Assembly: GCA_034698045.1 (NCBI GenBank)
Contig: JAQGAU010000421.1
Location: 1-28,394, forward strand
Reading direction: 5' to 3'
DNA: 28,394 nt
Origin: Paramacrobiotus richtersi
Lineage: Eukaryota > Tardigrada > Eutardigrada > Parachela > Macrobiotidae
The notes below the pieces were generated by a model that did not search any database, was not told the DNA's origin, and worked only from the letters and a program-made list of their open reading frames with translations. Each line of letters begins with the position of its first letter. Within the stretch, counting starts at the first letter, position 1. Positions 1 through 11,485 of the stretch are shown here, in pieces. The translations under genes were made by a program, and so were the position numbers.

Positions 1-444
1 TCCCAGATCTTGCACAGCACCGCACTTCTCACATTTTTTAAATATGTCGAGAATCGGGATGTGGCCAAGAGGGTATTGACCGAGCGGGGATTTAAAAAGG
101 TCTGCCTGGGAACGGAAGGTTTTCCCACCCATGTGGACCGCATCCGTCCCCGATGGGATGGGAAAATGGAGGCTTCGTATTTTTATGTTCAGCGACCATT
201 TATCCGGCTATCATGGGAGAAGGAAGACGCACGCAGTCGGCATGTGGATTTTCAGTGCATCCGGTCGCGTTCTAGGTCTGCTGGCAGTTTGGCAGCGGCG
301 GCCGCGGAGCATCCACTGGACGATGTCAATGCCATTGTCAATATGCCTGCTGAGCCGGAACCAGATGTGGAAGCGGTGGAGCCGCCGGTGGTGGAGCCCG
401 AGGAGGTCGGCGCCTCCAGTGGAGAAGAGGAGAACAATGATTAA
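1..444 (+). CDS. BTBD10: BTBD10/KCTD20-like protein, C-terminal end (partial)
   Basis: This is the C-terminal part of a BTB-domain protein of the BTBD10/KCTD20 family, known in vertebrates as regulators of Akt phosphorylation. The open frame runs from the left edge to TAA at 442-444. Seen: the family's conserved C-terminal block, including VENRDVAKRVL, ERGFKK..LG.EG.PT, YVQRPFIRLSWEKE and SRHVDFQC, followed by a low-complexity Ala run and an acidic, Pro/Glu/Val-rich tail ending in EEENND. The BTB fold itself lies upstream, outside the window. Bases 1-6 (tcccag) could be the end of an intron, in which case the exon starts at base 7 in the same frame; the sequence does not decide this. No start codon for the whole protein is present. 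Family assignment rests on recalled motif similarity; BTBD10 and KCTD20 cannot be told apart here, and an invertebrate probably has a single orthologue of both. Confidence 0.82.
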   Translation, partial: SQILHSTALLTFFKYVENRDVAKRVLTERGFKKVCLGTEGFPTHVDRIRPRWDGKMEASYFYVQRPFIRLSWEKEDARSRHVDFQCIRSRSRSAGSLAAAAAEHPLDDVNAIVNMPAEPEPDVEAVEPPVVEPEEVGASSGEEENND

Positions 445-762
445 AAATCCTGGTCTTTTTGTAATTAAGCTTCTATTAGATTACTGGTCGTATCCTGTGG
501 CAAAGTATGTCTCTGTTGGTTTTAACCGTGCCAGTTTTTCTTCTGTAATTATGGCTTGTGATGCCGATTTTCCTCTTTTTTCCTCTTTACGTAATGCTGC
601 GAGACAGTTCCCTTAATTTCCTTGTGGACTGTTGATTTTGGCCAAATATTCTTTCCTGCTCTGAGTTGTGGCAGAATTTCCTTTTTGCGTACAGTTTCCT
701 AGTCATCTTCTGACTTTTGCTTGTACATATAATAACACATTTTATTTGGTGGGTGTACAGAA

Positions 763-768
763 AATAAA
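763..768 (+). terminator. Poly(A) signal of the BTBD10-like gene
   Basis: Canonical AATAAA, 319 bases after the TAA stop. It is the first plus-strand AATAAA after the stop, and GT- and T-rich sequence follows at 785-805. A 3' UTR of about 340 nt is implied. Confidence 0.6.
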
Positions 769-979
769 TTACTATTTATGACTTCTATGTCTTACTGTTG
801 TCATTAAAAACGTGAATGTGGACTGGTGCTGCTGGTTTGCTTCTACCGTACAATCTTGTGACAGCTGCTCTACGTACGTGGAATATATCGCACTTTTGAG
901 CTGATTCCGGTAAAACAATGTTAAAAGTATCTGTATGTAAATCAAGGATACAATGCAGTCTTACAACTGGGACAAATTT

Positions 980-1005
980 TTTATTAGATTTTTGGAATTT
1001 TTATT
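980..1005 (-). terminator. Poly(A) signals of transporter A
   Basis: Two TTTATT hexamers on the plus strand (980-985 and 1000-1005) read as AATAAA on the minus strand, 172-197 bases past the stop of transporter A. The duplication suggests alternative or reinforced 3' end formation. Confidence 0.5.
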
Positions 1006-1176
1006 GTGCCAACATCATTTCTGGGCTATTGCCGATTAAAAACAATGCATTCTTGTTTTCCAGATGAAAACGTTCAGAGAACTATTAAATTTTATCAATA
1101 AATATATAGTGGTCGAAATAAACAAAGTACGGTTGTGTTATTTACAGTGTTGCGCGCTATCGATCAGAACACGCTG

Positions 1177-4100
1177 TTAATGTGGTTCGACGCTGCCAGC
1201 ATCAGGCGAAGACAAGGCGTTCGTTCTGGCGTGTCGTTTTCTGATGGTGGATTTAAAAACCGTTATTACCGGCACATCTTTTCGCATAAAAGCCAGCATT
1301 TCTTTCTGTCCGAATGCTTCCACTTCCTTTACAGTGGCCAGTAATCTCATGTCACTCGTCTCTGGGAGAAATATTGTTGATCCGGCAGCAAGGAGGGACA
1401 CTGTTCCTGCCACAACTAATGGCATTCCTTTGAAAGGAGTTACAGTTGCCTGCATGAAACGTAAAAACAATACGAATAAACAAAAAGTGCGAACTACCAT
1501 TACGTTTTCTCCTACATGTAGACCTAATGAATTAGTTTCTGCGCATACTGTACAAAAATTCATTGTACAGTGTCGCAGGCGTTATTTTGTTGTTGTCTGG
1601 ATTTTGAGCAACGTCCTTCTATGCTGTTGTCTACAGTACATCTGTCACAGAAGTCAATTTTTGTGTTGATAAAGAAATACCAATAATCCGCGTGAACCAC
1701 TGGCTTTTCATTTTACATTATCTGTATTAGTAATAGCATGACTTTATATTCCTCTTGGATAGTCTAAAAAACTACTACCAGGCCTAGGTAGACGGATGTT
1801 GCGCAAGTTATATGCTGGCAGTATTTATGAAGCACAGCAACATTTTGTTTCGTACCAGAAGCACCAGATACGGTGCGAGCATAGATCCGGTCCGCATTGC
1901 AATACAGCACCATCCAAAGCCACTGTTGCGGGCAACAGTCGGAAGAAGTTCCGAGGTCAACACCTGCATTACGGCAAAGCATCCGACAACACTCATACGG
2001 CCCAACATAGCCAGAACAATCTGGACAATCGCATAGCCTGGCGGCAACACTCCGGCAACGACGGCGAATAAACCAGCGATCAGAAAGTATCCGCATAACG
2101 AAGATCGGTTGGTGAACCTACAAATAAACCCGCCAGGTGTACAAGCAGGCGGTTTCCTTGACCTTTGGCGGAAGTTTATACTTTCTAGCCATGATGATTC
2201 CAACAGAACGAGGAATTAATTCCAGACAACCACTGATTGCCAAATTTAGGTAGACGCTTCCACTCATGTTAGCAACCAGAAAGGAAAAGGAGAAATATAC
2301 GAAAAATGTTGCCATCCTGTTTAAAACAGCAACATTCTACATACTCCGTGCAGCTGATATACTACAATTTACCGAACGGTCAAACAGACTGCGTACATAT
2401 ATGCTGTAAAACTAGCTAGTTCTACTAGCACCGAAAGCTTGATATTCGGAGGGGTGTGGAATATTGAGAATCTTCATATTTATGTGCATATTGTACGCTA
2501 ATTACGTACAATTTTTACTGAATCTTACCACAGTAAACAGGCCATAAACGTGAAAATTCTCAAATATTTGGTTCTAAAGCAGACAAGTAGAGGCATCGAT
2601 TGAGCTGGGCTAGGAACCGATCCAGCTCTTGGTGCTTTTTTTCTGGAAACGAGATCAATCTCCTCTCGCTGTTCCTCCGATAAGGAAATACCGTTGAATC
2701 TGGCAACTTTAGCGCATATTTTTTGGGTTTCTGCTTGTCGGCCGTGAAGGATCAGCCATCGTAGAGATTCTGGGGCGCACCTGTACAGTAATCATATTCT
2801 TTAATTACAAGTTAAAAACATAAGTTCACCACAGGTAGGCTAGCATAGGTGTACGAATAACCAAATAAACACGCGGCGACTTAATTTGATTCTTGGCACA
2901 GTATGAATTCATCAGTTAATGTACATGTAGCAGAAATATTCCTGCACAATGGCATGCGCATTTCATATTTTTCCAATGTGTTTCAGACGTGCAGATTAAC
3001 TATATATACGTCGCTATAAATCAATATTGGCATTTCAGCAATTAGCATATTAATTATTCTAAGCTGAACAAATACCGTATAATTATGTATCGAAAATGCC
3101 ATGTATGCTGACAACGAGATTCTGTACATAATGTACTACTTAATAACTGTTATTTCCGACACATTGTTTCCCTTTTGCGGCATTAATGATACGAAAGTTA
3201 CCGACAACCGCAAGGCTCGATGCAAGATGAAGTTACCGTTATGTATATGGATATTTAAAATTACGGATATCCTTATTTATTTTCGCGCTGGCACACTAGA
3301 ATGAATTTTACGTACCAATAAAATCCAAGAGCCGTAAAGTTTGACAAACCAACAACAATCTGGATATATCGCCAGTTTTGCAAAAGATAACCGGTACCGG
3401 CGAAGAGCAAAACGCCGAAAGAAAACGGAAACTGTGCTATGGCGGACCAGATGGCCCGGCGTTTCGGTTGGATCCATTCCACCATAAGTATCACAAAAGT
3501 TGCTTGGATTCCCTAAAAATGATAAGGTTACATAGACAAACTAATTTAGCGCGCGCGTCGTTGAAAACAGGGAGAGTACACAGCAAACTGTGAAATGAGA
3601 AAATAAAACACTGGTAACTACAGAATCTGTTATAGATAGATGCATGTTTTAACATCCCGGATATTATTCCAGAACAGTATACATTGTACTACGTACTGCT
3701 ATCAAAATTGCATTCAGCAGTTGGATGAATTATCGCTTACCTGCTTGAACAGGCCAAGGAGGAAATTCAGAATACAGAATATGGGATAATAATAAGAAAA
3801 CGCAATCGACACGCAAAACAAGGTATACATCACATTGCAGAAGAGAATGGTTGGCCGACGACCATATTTATCGGCAATAAATCCGCAGATTGGACTGTAA
3901 ACAGGTTTTGTCAAACTTACCGCATCAGTACGAAAATATACACAGGAAAAACAAAATCTAAAAGTTCCTTTCTTTAATAAATAATTAATAATCTCGGAGC
4001 GGTATGTATGCTAACATTTAACTTTGAACAGTTTGAATTGACATTAATTTTTATACCAACCCACATACCTGGCAGCAATCTGACCTGTAAAATAAGTATC

Positions 4101-4812
4101 CTTTATCAGTGTTTTCCATCAAATATCGCAGCAAAACGAGAAAATTTTGTTTTGATATCGCTTTTTCTGCATTTAAAGTGCGCATTACGCAGTCGAAACT
4201 TTCGAATACATATCTATAGCTGGATTTTGGTTTAGAACCGGTACCGCCATTTAAACAGAAGTACCTAGAAAATAAACTGTTGTCGCAAATTCCGGAAGCC
4301 AAGATTCTGAACAGATTAGATTCATCTGGAGAAAACAATGTTTAAAAGATGAAAGCTGGTTCTAGGATAAACAAACCATGTAAACATAACCAAAAATTGT
4401 TTGCCGGTGTTCCTCAAGCTTGACCATACGTCGACAAGTGAAATAATCGTCGCTTAAATTAAAGAGGTTGCCTTACTTCTCCAACAACTGACCACTGACG
4501 ATCCGTATAGACGTATTCGATTTCAACGTTTCCATCTCGATAAGAATCCATATATAACGTACAGAACGTACTCAAATTATAATTTTGCTTTTCTGTACCA
4601 AGCGATTTATTGTGAGGTTTCTGCAGCGAATCGATAGATATAACATTTACTGAAACTGGCCGAATATTGTGATAAATCGGCATGAAGTCGCTCATGGAAG
4701 TTGGAATAAACTGGCATGCTAAAAGAATGAACTGAATAACCTGGAATAGTCCAGGATCACCCAGCAGGTACAGTATATCATCGGGATCATTCAGCTTGTT
4801 TCTGACGGACAT
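1177..4812 (-). CDS. SLC22-like MFS transporter A (leftmost of four tandem paralogues)
   Basis: Predicted 12-helix plasma-membrane transporter, 561 aa. Exons by hand: 4477-4812, 4265-4325, 4069-4084, 3741-3894, 3316-3512, 2529-2780, 2182-2316, 1856-2117, 1177-1449; frame and GT-AG hold at every junction. SLC22 marks seen: DDILYLLGDPG at the N-terminus, a first extracellular loop with NKS and NLS glycosylation sites and a single Cys, DKYGRRPT after helix 2, APESLRWL after helix 6, SELLPTVARNSGFG near helix 11, and LPETSD near the end. Basic residues lie at the two organic-anion positions (IPR, MRTGS). Odd: exon 3 is split by an extra intron, leaving a 16-nt microexon. The start ATG has A at -3. 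The longest introns (2781-3315, 535 bp; 1450-1855, 406 bp) show nothing recognisable. It is clearly more diverged than C and D. Substrate unknown. Confidence 0.88.
4069..4084 (-). other. 16-nt microexon of transporter A
   Basis: The exon lies between a TTTTACAG acceptor and a GTATGTG donor. It supplies the last two bases of a Gly codon, Gln-Ile-Ala-Ala, and two bases of a Ser codon completed at 3894. With the following 154-nt exon it adds to 170 nt, exactly the length of the single corresponding exon in C (16935-17104) and D (22307-22476), where the peptide is GQMFGSP or GQIIGSP. Confidence 0.85.
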
Positions 4813-6724
4813 TTTTAATAAATGTCATACACAAATCAACATAAAAAAAACATCTTTTTACCGCTTGCGTAATCTTGTTGATTTTGTAAAGTGCTTAATA
4901 TCATGCCTTCTACTATTAGCAAGAATTCGCTTGGCCAAGCAGACTGTTTACAGGTTTTGCTGGTATTCGTGTACTCAACATGGCTTTTATCAGATAGTAG
5001 TGTACGTATATGTTACCGGAAACAAAGCTTTAGTCGGGTCGACACAATCGAGCGGTGCTGTTATCGCGATTCGGATTTGACAAGGAAATTTTCATTATGC
5101 TTTGGACTTAATGAGTGTAAATATTAACTTACGTTACTCGCAGTTGCTACCATCGTGCACAATCGTGTACAATCGCAAGGAAATCTTGCGTATGTATGTA
5201 ATTTTTTGTCTGACGCAACAGGTCGTTTGAATACCATCTAGCTACATATGTACAGTGTGGTGTGGTAAAAAAGTGCTATTCAAAGTTAAAAGTGCGTGCA
5301 CAAGTAACACAACGGTACTGCTACTATAGTAGTACAATCATGCATTGCAATGCATATCGGTGCGAATGTTGTACTGCGCATTTTTAATTGATGCAGTAAT
5401 TCATTTCGCGTGTTGCAGATAATTATAAGCATTTTTTTCATCGGTAATGCGAACTCAAGTTTGGTATTAGCTCTCATGTTAAAGCGCATAATAATAACCA
5501 GTTTCCTCAAATTGTCAGTGGTTTACGCAGGTTGTATTTTTATGACAGTCAAAATTCCGGATATTCAGCGATTTGTTCAGGTCTTGAACGATGCATGTCT
5601 GTTTTAACCTGCACGGCTATCGATAGCTTGTTGCTGTCTTTCCAGAAATCATACTGCAAGATATCGCTTGTTTTCATTGTTCTGTGCATGTCAGCCGTTT
5701 TACTCTAAAACAATACATTCTAGTCAATACTGGACTTTTATACTCTAAGCACTCGTAGCAACTTTGCGGCGAATTTGTAATTAGTAGCTTGAGGACATTA
5801 GTAATAAACTTATAGAACGCAAAACAAAGGAAACGATTACAGAAAAGTGTGATGGAGTGACAAAAAATCATTGGAGTTCGCATTCGGTAAAATTCTTTTG
5901 TGTCTGTTTTTCTTTCGTTCACGGCCAGGAGTGTCTACTTTGCCGGCTCTGGAAACTAATTTAGAGTCTAGCCCTTGGGTTGTCTCTCTAACAATAACAA
6001 AGATTTGAGCTCGTGCCGGAAACAACTCGGAAAGTTAAAATTATGTAGAACGCAAATCATAACTCTCTACGTTATGTATACGTGCGGCTTACTGTGCGAG
6101 TATATATATCCATTATACTGTAGTTTTTCAATTTCTGTGGTTATGTTCATAACATAAAAAGTAACAATAAATAAACCAACAATAAATAAACCTAATAGGT
6201 TCTATACTTAAACCTTAGCCAATTACAAATTCCTCCGTTTACTCAGTTACAATGCATTTGTTGTCAGTTTTAATCCTGCCTTATTTTTAAAAAATCTGCA
6301 GTGTAAAATTTCAAGGCTTTAATTTCCTTATCACACAGAGATTGTACATGTGGATTCGTTCTACAGCTGACAGGAAGAATACCCCGCCATTTCAACTATG
6401 GCACTACGGATAAACGGGGAAACCTGACTTTTGTAGTAAAATTATACTTTGATACTAATACAGAAACCAGAGAAATATTGTTATAGTCACTAGTACTGCA
6501 CAAGAACACCGCAGGCAGGTCAGTCTTTTTACAATAAAATCTCAATTAGGAATCATAAAAACCCACATTTACTTAAAAACTTCCCACTCACAGCATGGAT
6601 GAATACACGATCATTTCTATGTACAATAATCTTGTAGAACGACCATAACCGATGTGCGGACATTTTTTGGATCGCGTTATATTTTACCAGCAATAAAACA
6701 AGTACCCATGCAGACTTCAATGAT
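4813..6724. other. Spacer between transporters A and B
   Basis: About 1.9 kb of AT-rich sequence expected to hold the promoter of A and the 3' UTR of B. The open frames in it have no family features and look like chance. B has no canonical minus-strand AATAAA within about 450 bases of its stop; only variants occur, such as AATATA at 6678-6683 and ATTAAA at 6318-6323. A perfect 7-bp hairpin stem (6141-6147 with 6151-6157) and a 15-bp tandem repeat lie at 6141-6192. Confidence 0.55.
6163..6192. repeat. 15-bp perfect tandem repeat, two copies
   Basis: The unit AACAATAAATAAACC occurs twice in direct tandem (6163-6177 and 6178-6192), giving four plus-strand AATAAA hexamers. No plus-strand gene ends here, so these are probably not working poly(A) signals. 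Confidence 0.8.
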
Positions 6725-9700
6725 CTAACCATTTGCCTTCTTTCTACGAATGGTCAGTAGCGGTACGTCTTTTCTTTTGAAGTTTGCCAGTAACATTTCT
6801 TTGCCAAATGCTTCGGCCTCCTCAATTGTCGACAACGTCTTCATATCTGTTGTTTCGGGTACCATGATAGCTGCTACTGCACCCAGCACAACAGTAAACG
6901 ATATCACCATAAACGGTAACCCTTGGAACGGAGTGGCTCCCGCCTGTGAAAAATGTTAACATGTAAAAATTAATAAATAAGTACCCGAGTGATATACTAC
7001 TACACTGATAGATTTATTAATTTTGCAAAAGTTAGCAGATTCTGCTGCTTGGCTGATTAATCTGCTGAAACTGTACCGTATGTGCATAGATTATAATTAT
7101 CCTATCAATTACAAAACTACAAATAAAAAATATTCTGGTGGATTACATGGTGACAGGTTTATTGTCGCAGTAACTGTTATATTGTTTATGTTATAAAAAA
7201 AGATTCTACGCGGTATTTGGCTTGTTGTTGCAATTAGATTTAATAAGAATACTTACCAGGATGACAAACTGCGGTGCAATCTGTAAGAAGCATAGATCAT
7301 CAAAATAATTATAACATATAAAGCAATGATTAACGAAGTTCACCGCCAATTAAGGTTAAGTAAGCAGTACCATCCCTCCAATACGCATAAGCACCGAGCA
7401 CCAACTGAAACCACTGTTTCTGATTACAGTCGGGAACAATTCCGCTGTAACCACCGCTACTGCCGGAAAGCATCCCACAATGGACATTCTTGCCGCTTGC
7501 GCGAGAACGGCCTGCACAATAGCCGCTGTGACGCTCTCGGAAACTGGAATCACACCGGCTGCGAACGCCAAGCAAGCAGTCAACAGGAAATGCCCGGTGA
7601 GGATAGCCCGATTAGAAAACCTGCGCAATCATAAAGGGTTTAGAGCTTATCTTTAGCGTACGGGAAGAACGTTTCAAGGTACAACATCTGATTACAAGAT
7701 ACTCATGTACTACCGTCGAGTGAAATTACTCCATGTAACATTCATGTCGTTTATGAGCGAATTACTTTTCTTTTGTTGAACAGATCAAAAATATAGGATA
7801 CAATGTACGTACGCGTACACATACTACCTACGATTGCCGGAGACATATATGCAGACATATATATGCAACCTAGTGGTCAGTGATCGCCAACGAGCATTAT
7901 TGATAATTTCGATGCCAAAAATAATTTCAGCATTTGCCGTGTATTCAGCAGAATTGTTTGTTTTATCGCTGTACATGTATATATATATGCGTTCAACAGA
8001 AAGATTACGACAATGGGTAGAATACTTGTATGGCGCGGTCAACCGTCCAATTAAGCACTTTTGTAAAATTTAGCTCTCTTCGGTGCGAGCCTGCTCGCCT
8101 GCTCCAAATGGCTGCAGACCTTTTTATAACTGCAAAAACCTAGCGCCATTTGCGAAACCGTGCTTACTATAATTATAATTATAAACTGCTCATCTGCGAA
8201 GGATAAAGCTCAAGCTCTGATCAGTCGTTTCAAGTTAAGTACATCAATCCTGTGACAAATTCTGTGTGGTTCGCTACGAGAAACTGTACTTGGTTACGTC
8301 ATTAAAGTTTTGTGAACTCATGTTGACATACGGTTAGTTCGTAAGTCAGTTACTCACTTCGATGCTAATATGATGCACGAAATCCGCGGGATCAGTTCCA
8401 AAAATCCGCTTACGGCAATATTCATATAAATATTTCCAACCAGTCCAGCGACGAGGAATGAAAATGCGAAATACGACATGAAAACAGCAAACCTAAACTC
8501 GTACAAAGTGGTAACCTTTAATACCGTCTCACTGTAATATGTAATTACAATCCGCTCATGCACGATGTTTTGAGCAGCATCTGGTTTTATGGGAATATAA
8601 GTCTACTTTAAAAATGGCTCATCTTTCTTGCAGCGTGACATTATCCGGAACGGTTAGCACTTACCACAGATAACACGCCAGAATGGTAAATATACGCAAA
8701 TAAGGTGTTTTCAAGCAGTCCAGCATTGTGTAGGTTCGCGTTTTTGCTTGAGACGCATGCAGGTTCGTCGTCAACAATTGAATCTTTTGCAGTGTTTCCT
8801 CTGGTAATGAAATGTTATTGAACGTGGCTACGGTTGTGCATATTTTTTTGACTTGGGGAAACTGATTCTGCAGCATGAGCCACTTCAAGGATTCTGGAGC
8901 AAACCTGTTTCAGCAAAACAGCAAAGATTACTAGCACCATATATAGCACGAAAGGATATCATGATCACGCAGATGCTATAATTGTCGGCACATGTACTGC
9001 ATGAATGCAGAAAGCAGATACATGGACGTATGTAAAATTTAAGGGATAGCGTATTTCTAACTCACTTTACAGCATTTAAACATGTCGGTATATGCTCGCA
9101 AAATTAATATAGCCGCATATGCGTTGTTGTTGTTGACCGTATGCGTACGACAGTCCGATTACATAGCGGCATGGTCTGGTTTACTCACACTTTGCGGCAG
9201 TAAATCGCATTTGTAATTTGCGAAGAAAGCAATACTGTAATGCAAATCTTGCGCGGAGATAAAAAGCGCGCTTGCGGTTTATAATGGGAAATGCCAAGAT
9301 CTGCTTAAAATATTAATATTGTGACGTTCTGTTGTGTTTTTCGATTTAAATTTAAATAAATCAGTAAATTTGACCGCTGCGTCCTTCTGCGGTAATTATC
9401 TGGCGAATACAATACAGTACAGTACACGTACGGTTGATTATAACTAGAACGAAAGCTGCTGTGACCTCGTGTACAGTATATATCAGTCAAAGAATTATGA
9501 AATCATTTAATTTACCAGTAATAAGCCAATGCCGTAAAGTTTGATAAGGTTAATACGAGCTGCATCTTCCGCCAGTCTTGTATAAGATATCCCGTAAGCG
9601 CTAGGAGTAAAACTCCCATAGAAAATGGAATCTGTGATACTGCTGCCCATGTGCCGCGTCGTCGAGCTTGGATCCATTCCATCATCAAGATAAAAAAGGC

Positions 9701-11485
9701 ACTATGCATACCCTGGCAAAATGTATAGGTGTTACAGCTAGATCGGATGATTTACTTTCAATTGTGCACTTTTGCACATCGCTTCTGTACCGTAAAATCA
9801 GAAGATGCGTAAGTATTTCAACTGGGTGGTTTGTGGAACGCCTGTAGACCGTTCTACGTTATATAAACTTTTATGGATGCGTATAAATTACCTGTCTAAC
9901 CATTCCGATTAAAAATAAAAAAACGGAGTAGTATATGTAGTCAACGGAAAAGATCAGTCCAGCATTCAGGGCCGAAAACAACACTGAAATGCAGGAAAGT
10001 CACCAGCTGTATGTTATCGGAGACATTTGTTGCGTTCTAACTGTGCTACTGACCGTTACAGAAGATAAGGGGATTTCTTCGTCCAATACGATCGCAAATT
10101 ATCCCGAAGACAAAACTTCCGATTATTTGTCCTGGGAACCACGGGCATTGTAAGCAAATAACGGAACCTTATTGGCAATAGGTGGTGTTTACGATTACGA
10201 GCCGTTCAACATTATGCACCGATACAGAACTGTATTTAATAGTGCTCATATTTTAATTTTGTAAGACAACCACCATCTTCTGCAAATGTTGTATATACTG
10301 CTTTCCTTTTCTCTAAAAGTTACTTCTTTACGACAGCCATATAGTATGCGGATATATACCTAAAAAATATATCGCTGTGGCAATGTGTGCCAGCCATCCT
10401 TTTTCACAAACCAGGTCCATCTAAAATAAACGTCATTTTCTCAGAATTAATATTTTTTTATAGCTGCTGTAGTCGTATGACCTCGGTTAAATATCTCATT
10501 TCGAAGATATAATGCTGTAATAAATATAATGTACCTAACCATACATGGCGCATTTTGTACAATACGTAGGCGGCTAGCACACACGGTAATTTTCATTAGA
10601 TTTTTGTATCACGTCTCAGGGTCTCGCCTTATCAAGCTCCTATATATGGTGCAAGTACTTCCATATAATTCTAGAGGTTTCTGAACAAATACATAAAGGT
10701 AAATAACTACGTGTATAAAAGTTGTTAGCTTTTAGGCAGCCTAAAAACTGTGCAGGGTCTCATTAGTATTGTTGTCAAAAATAAAATTTAAAGGCTAAAG
10801 GCTTCAGAATTCTTTTTTTTGCTTGAGTGGTACTTGAATGCCGACGTTACTATTTTGGTTACCAAAAGGCTGTCGCATGGATTCAGAATTCTTGGTTGAG
10901 AGTTATACTATTGTCTGTTAATATACATGCATATTAAAATATTTATATTGTCTGCATAACGTTCGATTTCTTTACAGCCTGGCAACATTGCAGGCAACTA
11001 ACAAAAAAGCCTGCCTGTGGCAAAGCTGGGAGTACTGTAGGTGTACGGTGTACCAATGTTGTGAAGAAAGTCAGTCAGATTTTACTATACTAACTATTTG
11101 ATATCTAAAGCTAAATTTAGAACTTCAGACAATTGCATTATGATATTTTGAACTGATCATAACTGGGACTTACATCTCCAACTGCCGAGCGTTGTTGCGG
11201 AAAAGTGTAGACATACAAATGTTCACTCTTCGCAATTTGTTCTTGTCCCAGCTGTATACAAGCACTGGATAAATTAAAGTATTTCGCACCGATATCAGTT
11301 GTATCATTAGAAGTATGAATATACACTCCTATTGGCTTGATGTTGTAAAAAATTGGTATAAGGTCATTCATTGCTATCGGTATAAACTGAGCGCAAAGCA
11401 GCGCAAATTGGATGATCTGGAAGCGACCAGGATTCCCCAGCAAATATAAAATATCGTCTGGATTGTTTATTGTGATTTCTGACAT
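6725..11485 (-). CDS. SLC22-like MFS transporter B
   Basis: Predicted 12-helix transporter, 535 aa, ten exons: 11174-11485, 10360-10420, 10054-10131, 9892-9983, 9516-9712, 8665-8904, 8358-8492, 7371-7620, 7257-7280, 6725-6943. Seen: NPDDILYLLGNPG at the N-terminus, NDT and NLS sites in the first extracellular loop, DLVCEKGWL before helix 2, DRIGRRNP after it, APESLKWL, AELFPTVIRNSGF, MVPETTD, and basic residues at the organic-anion positions (IPR, MRIGG). Odd: two introns absent from C and D, one in exon 3 (9984-10053, where read-through would meet an in-frame TAG) and one in exon 7 that leaves a 24-nt microexon. The C-terminal tail is shorter than in C and D. Introns 10421-11173, 8905-9515, 7621-8357 and 6944-7256 exceed 300 bp and show nothing recognisable. 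Frame is intact, so I call it functional; substrate unknown. Confidence 0.87.
7257..7280 (-). other. 24-nt microexon of transporter B
   Basis: A phase 0-0 exon encoding IAPQFVIL between a TTCTTACAG acceptor and a GTAAGT donor. It restores the segment that reads VAPQLALL in D, VAPQMALL in C and LAPYLVLL in A. Without it B would lack part of helix 11. The upstream exon (7371-7620) ends at a weak GTACTG donor. Confidence 0.82.

Larger units (their letters stand above)
445..1176. other. Convergent 3' flank between the BTBD10-like gene and transporter A
   Basis: AT-rich DNA holding the 3' UTR of the plus-strand BTBD10-like gene and, from the other side, the 3' UTR of minus-strand transporter A. 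The poly(A) signals are at 763 (plus) and about 980-1005 (minus), so the two transcripts probably end within about 250 bp of each other. I see no further gene. Confidence 0.6.

Noticed and set aside
6163..6192. Cluster of four AATAAA hexamers as a plus-strand gene end
   Set aside because: They come from a 15-bp tandem repeat and no plus-strand gene precedes them.
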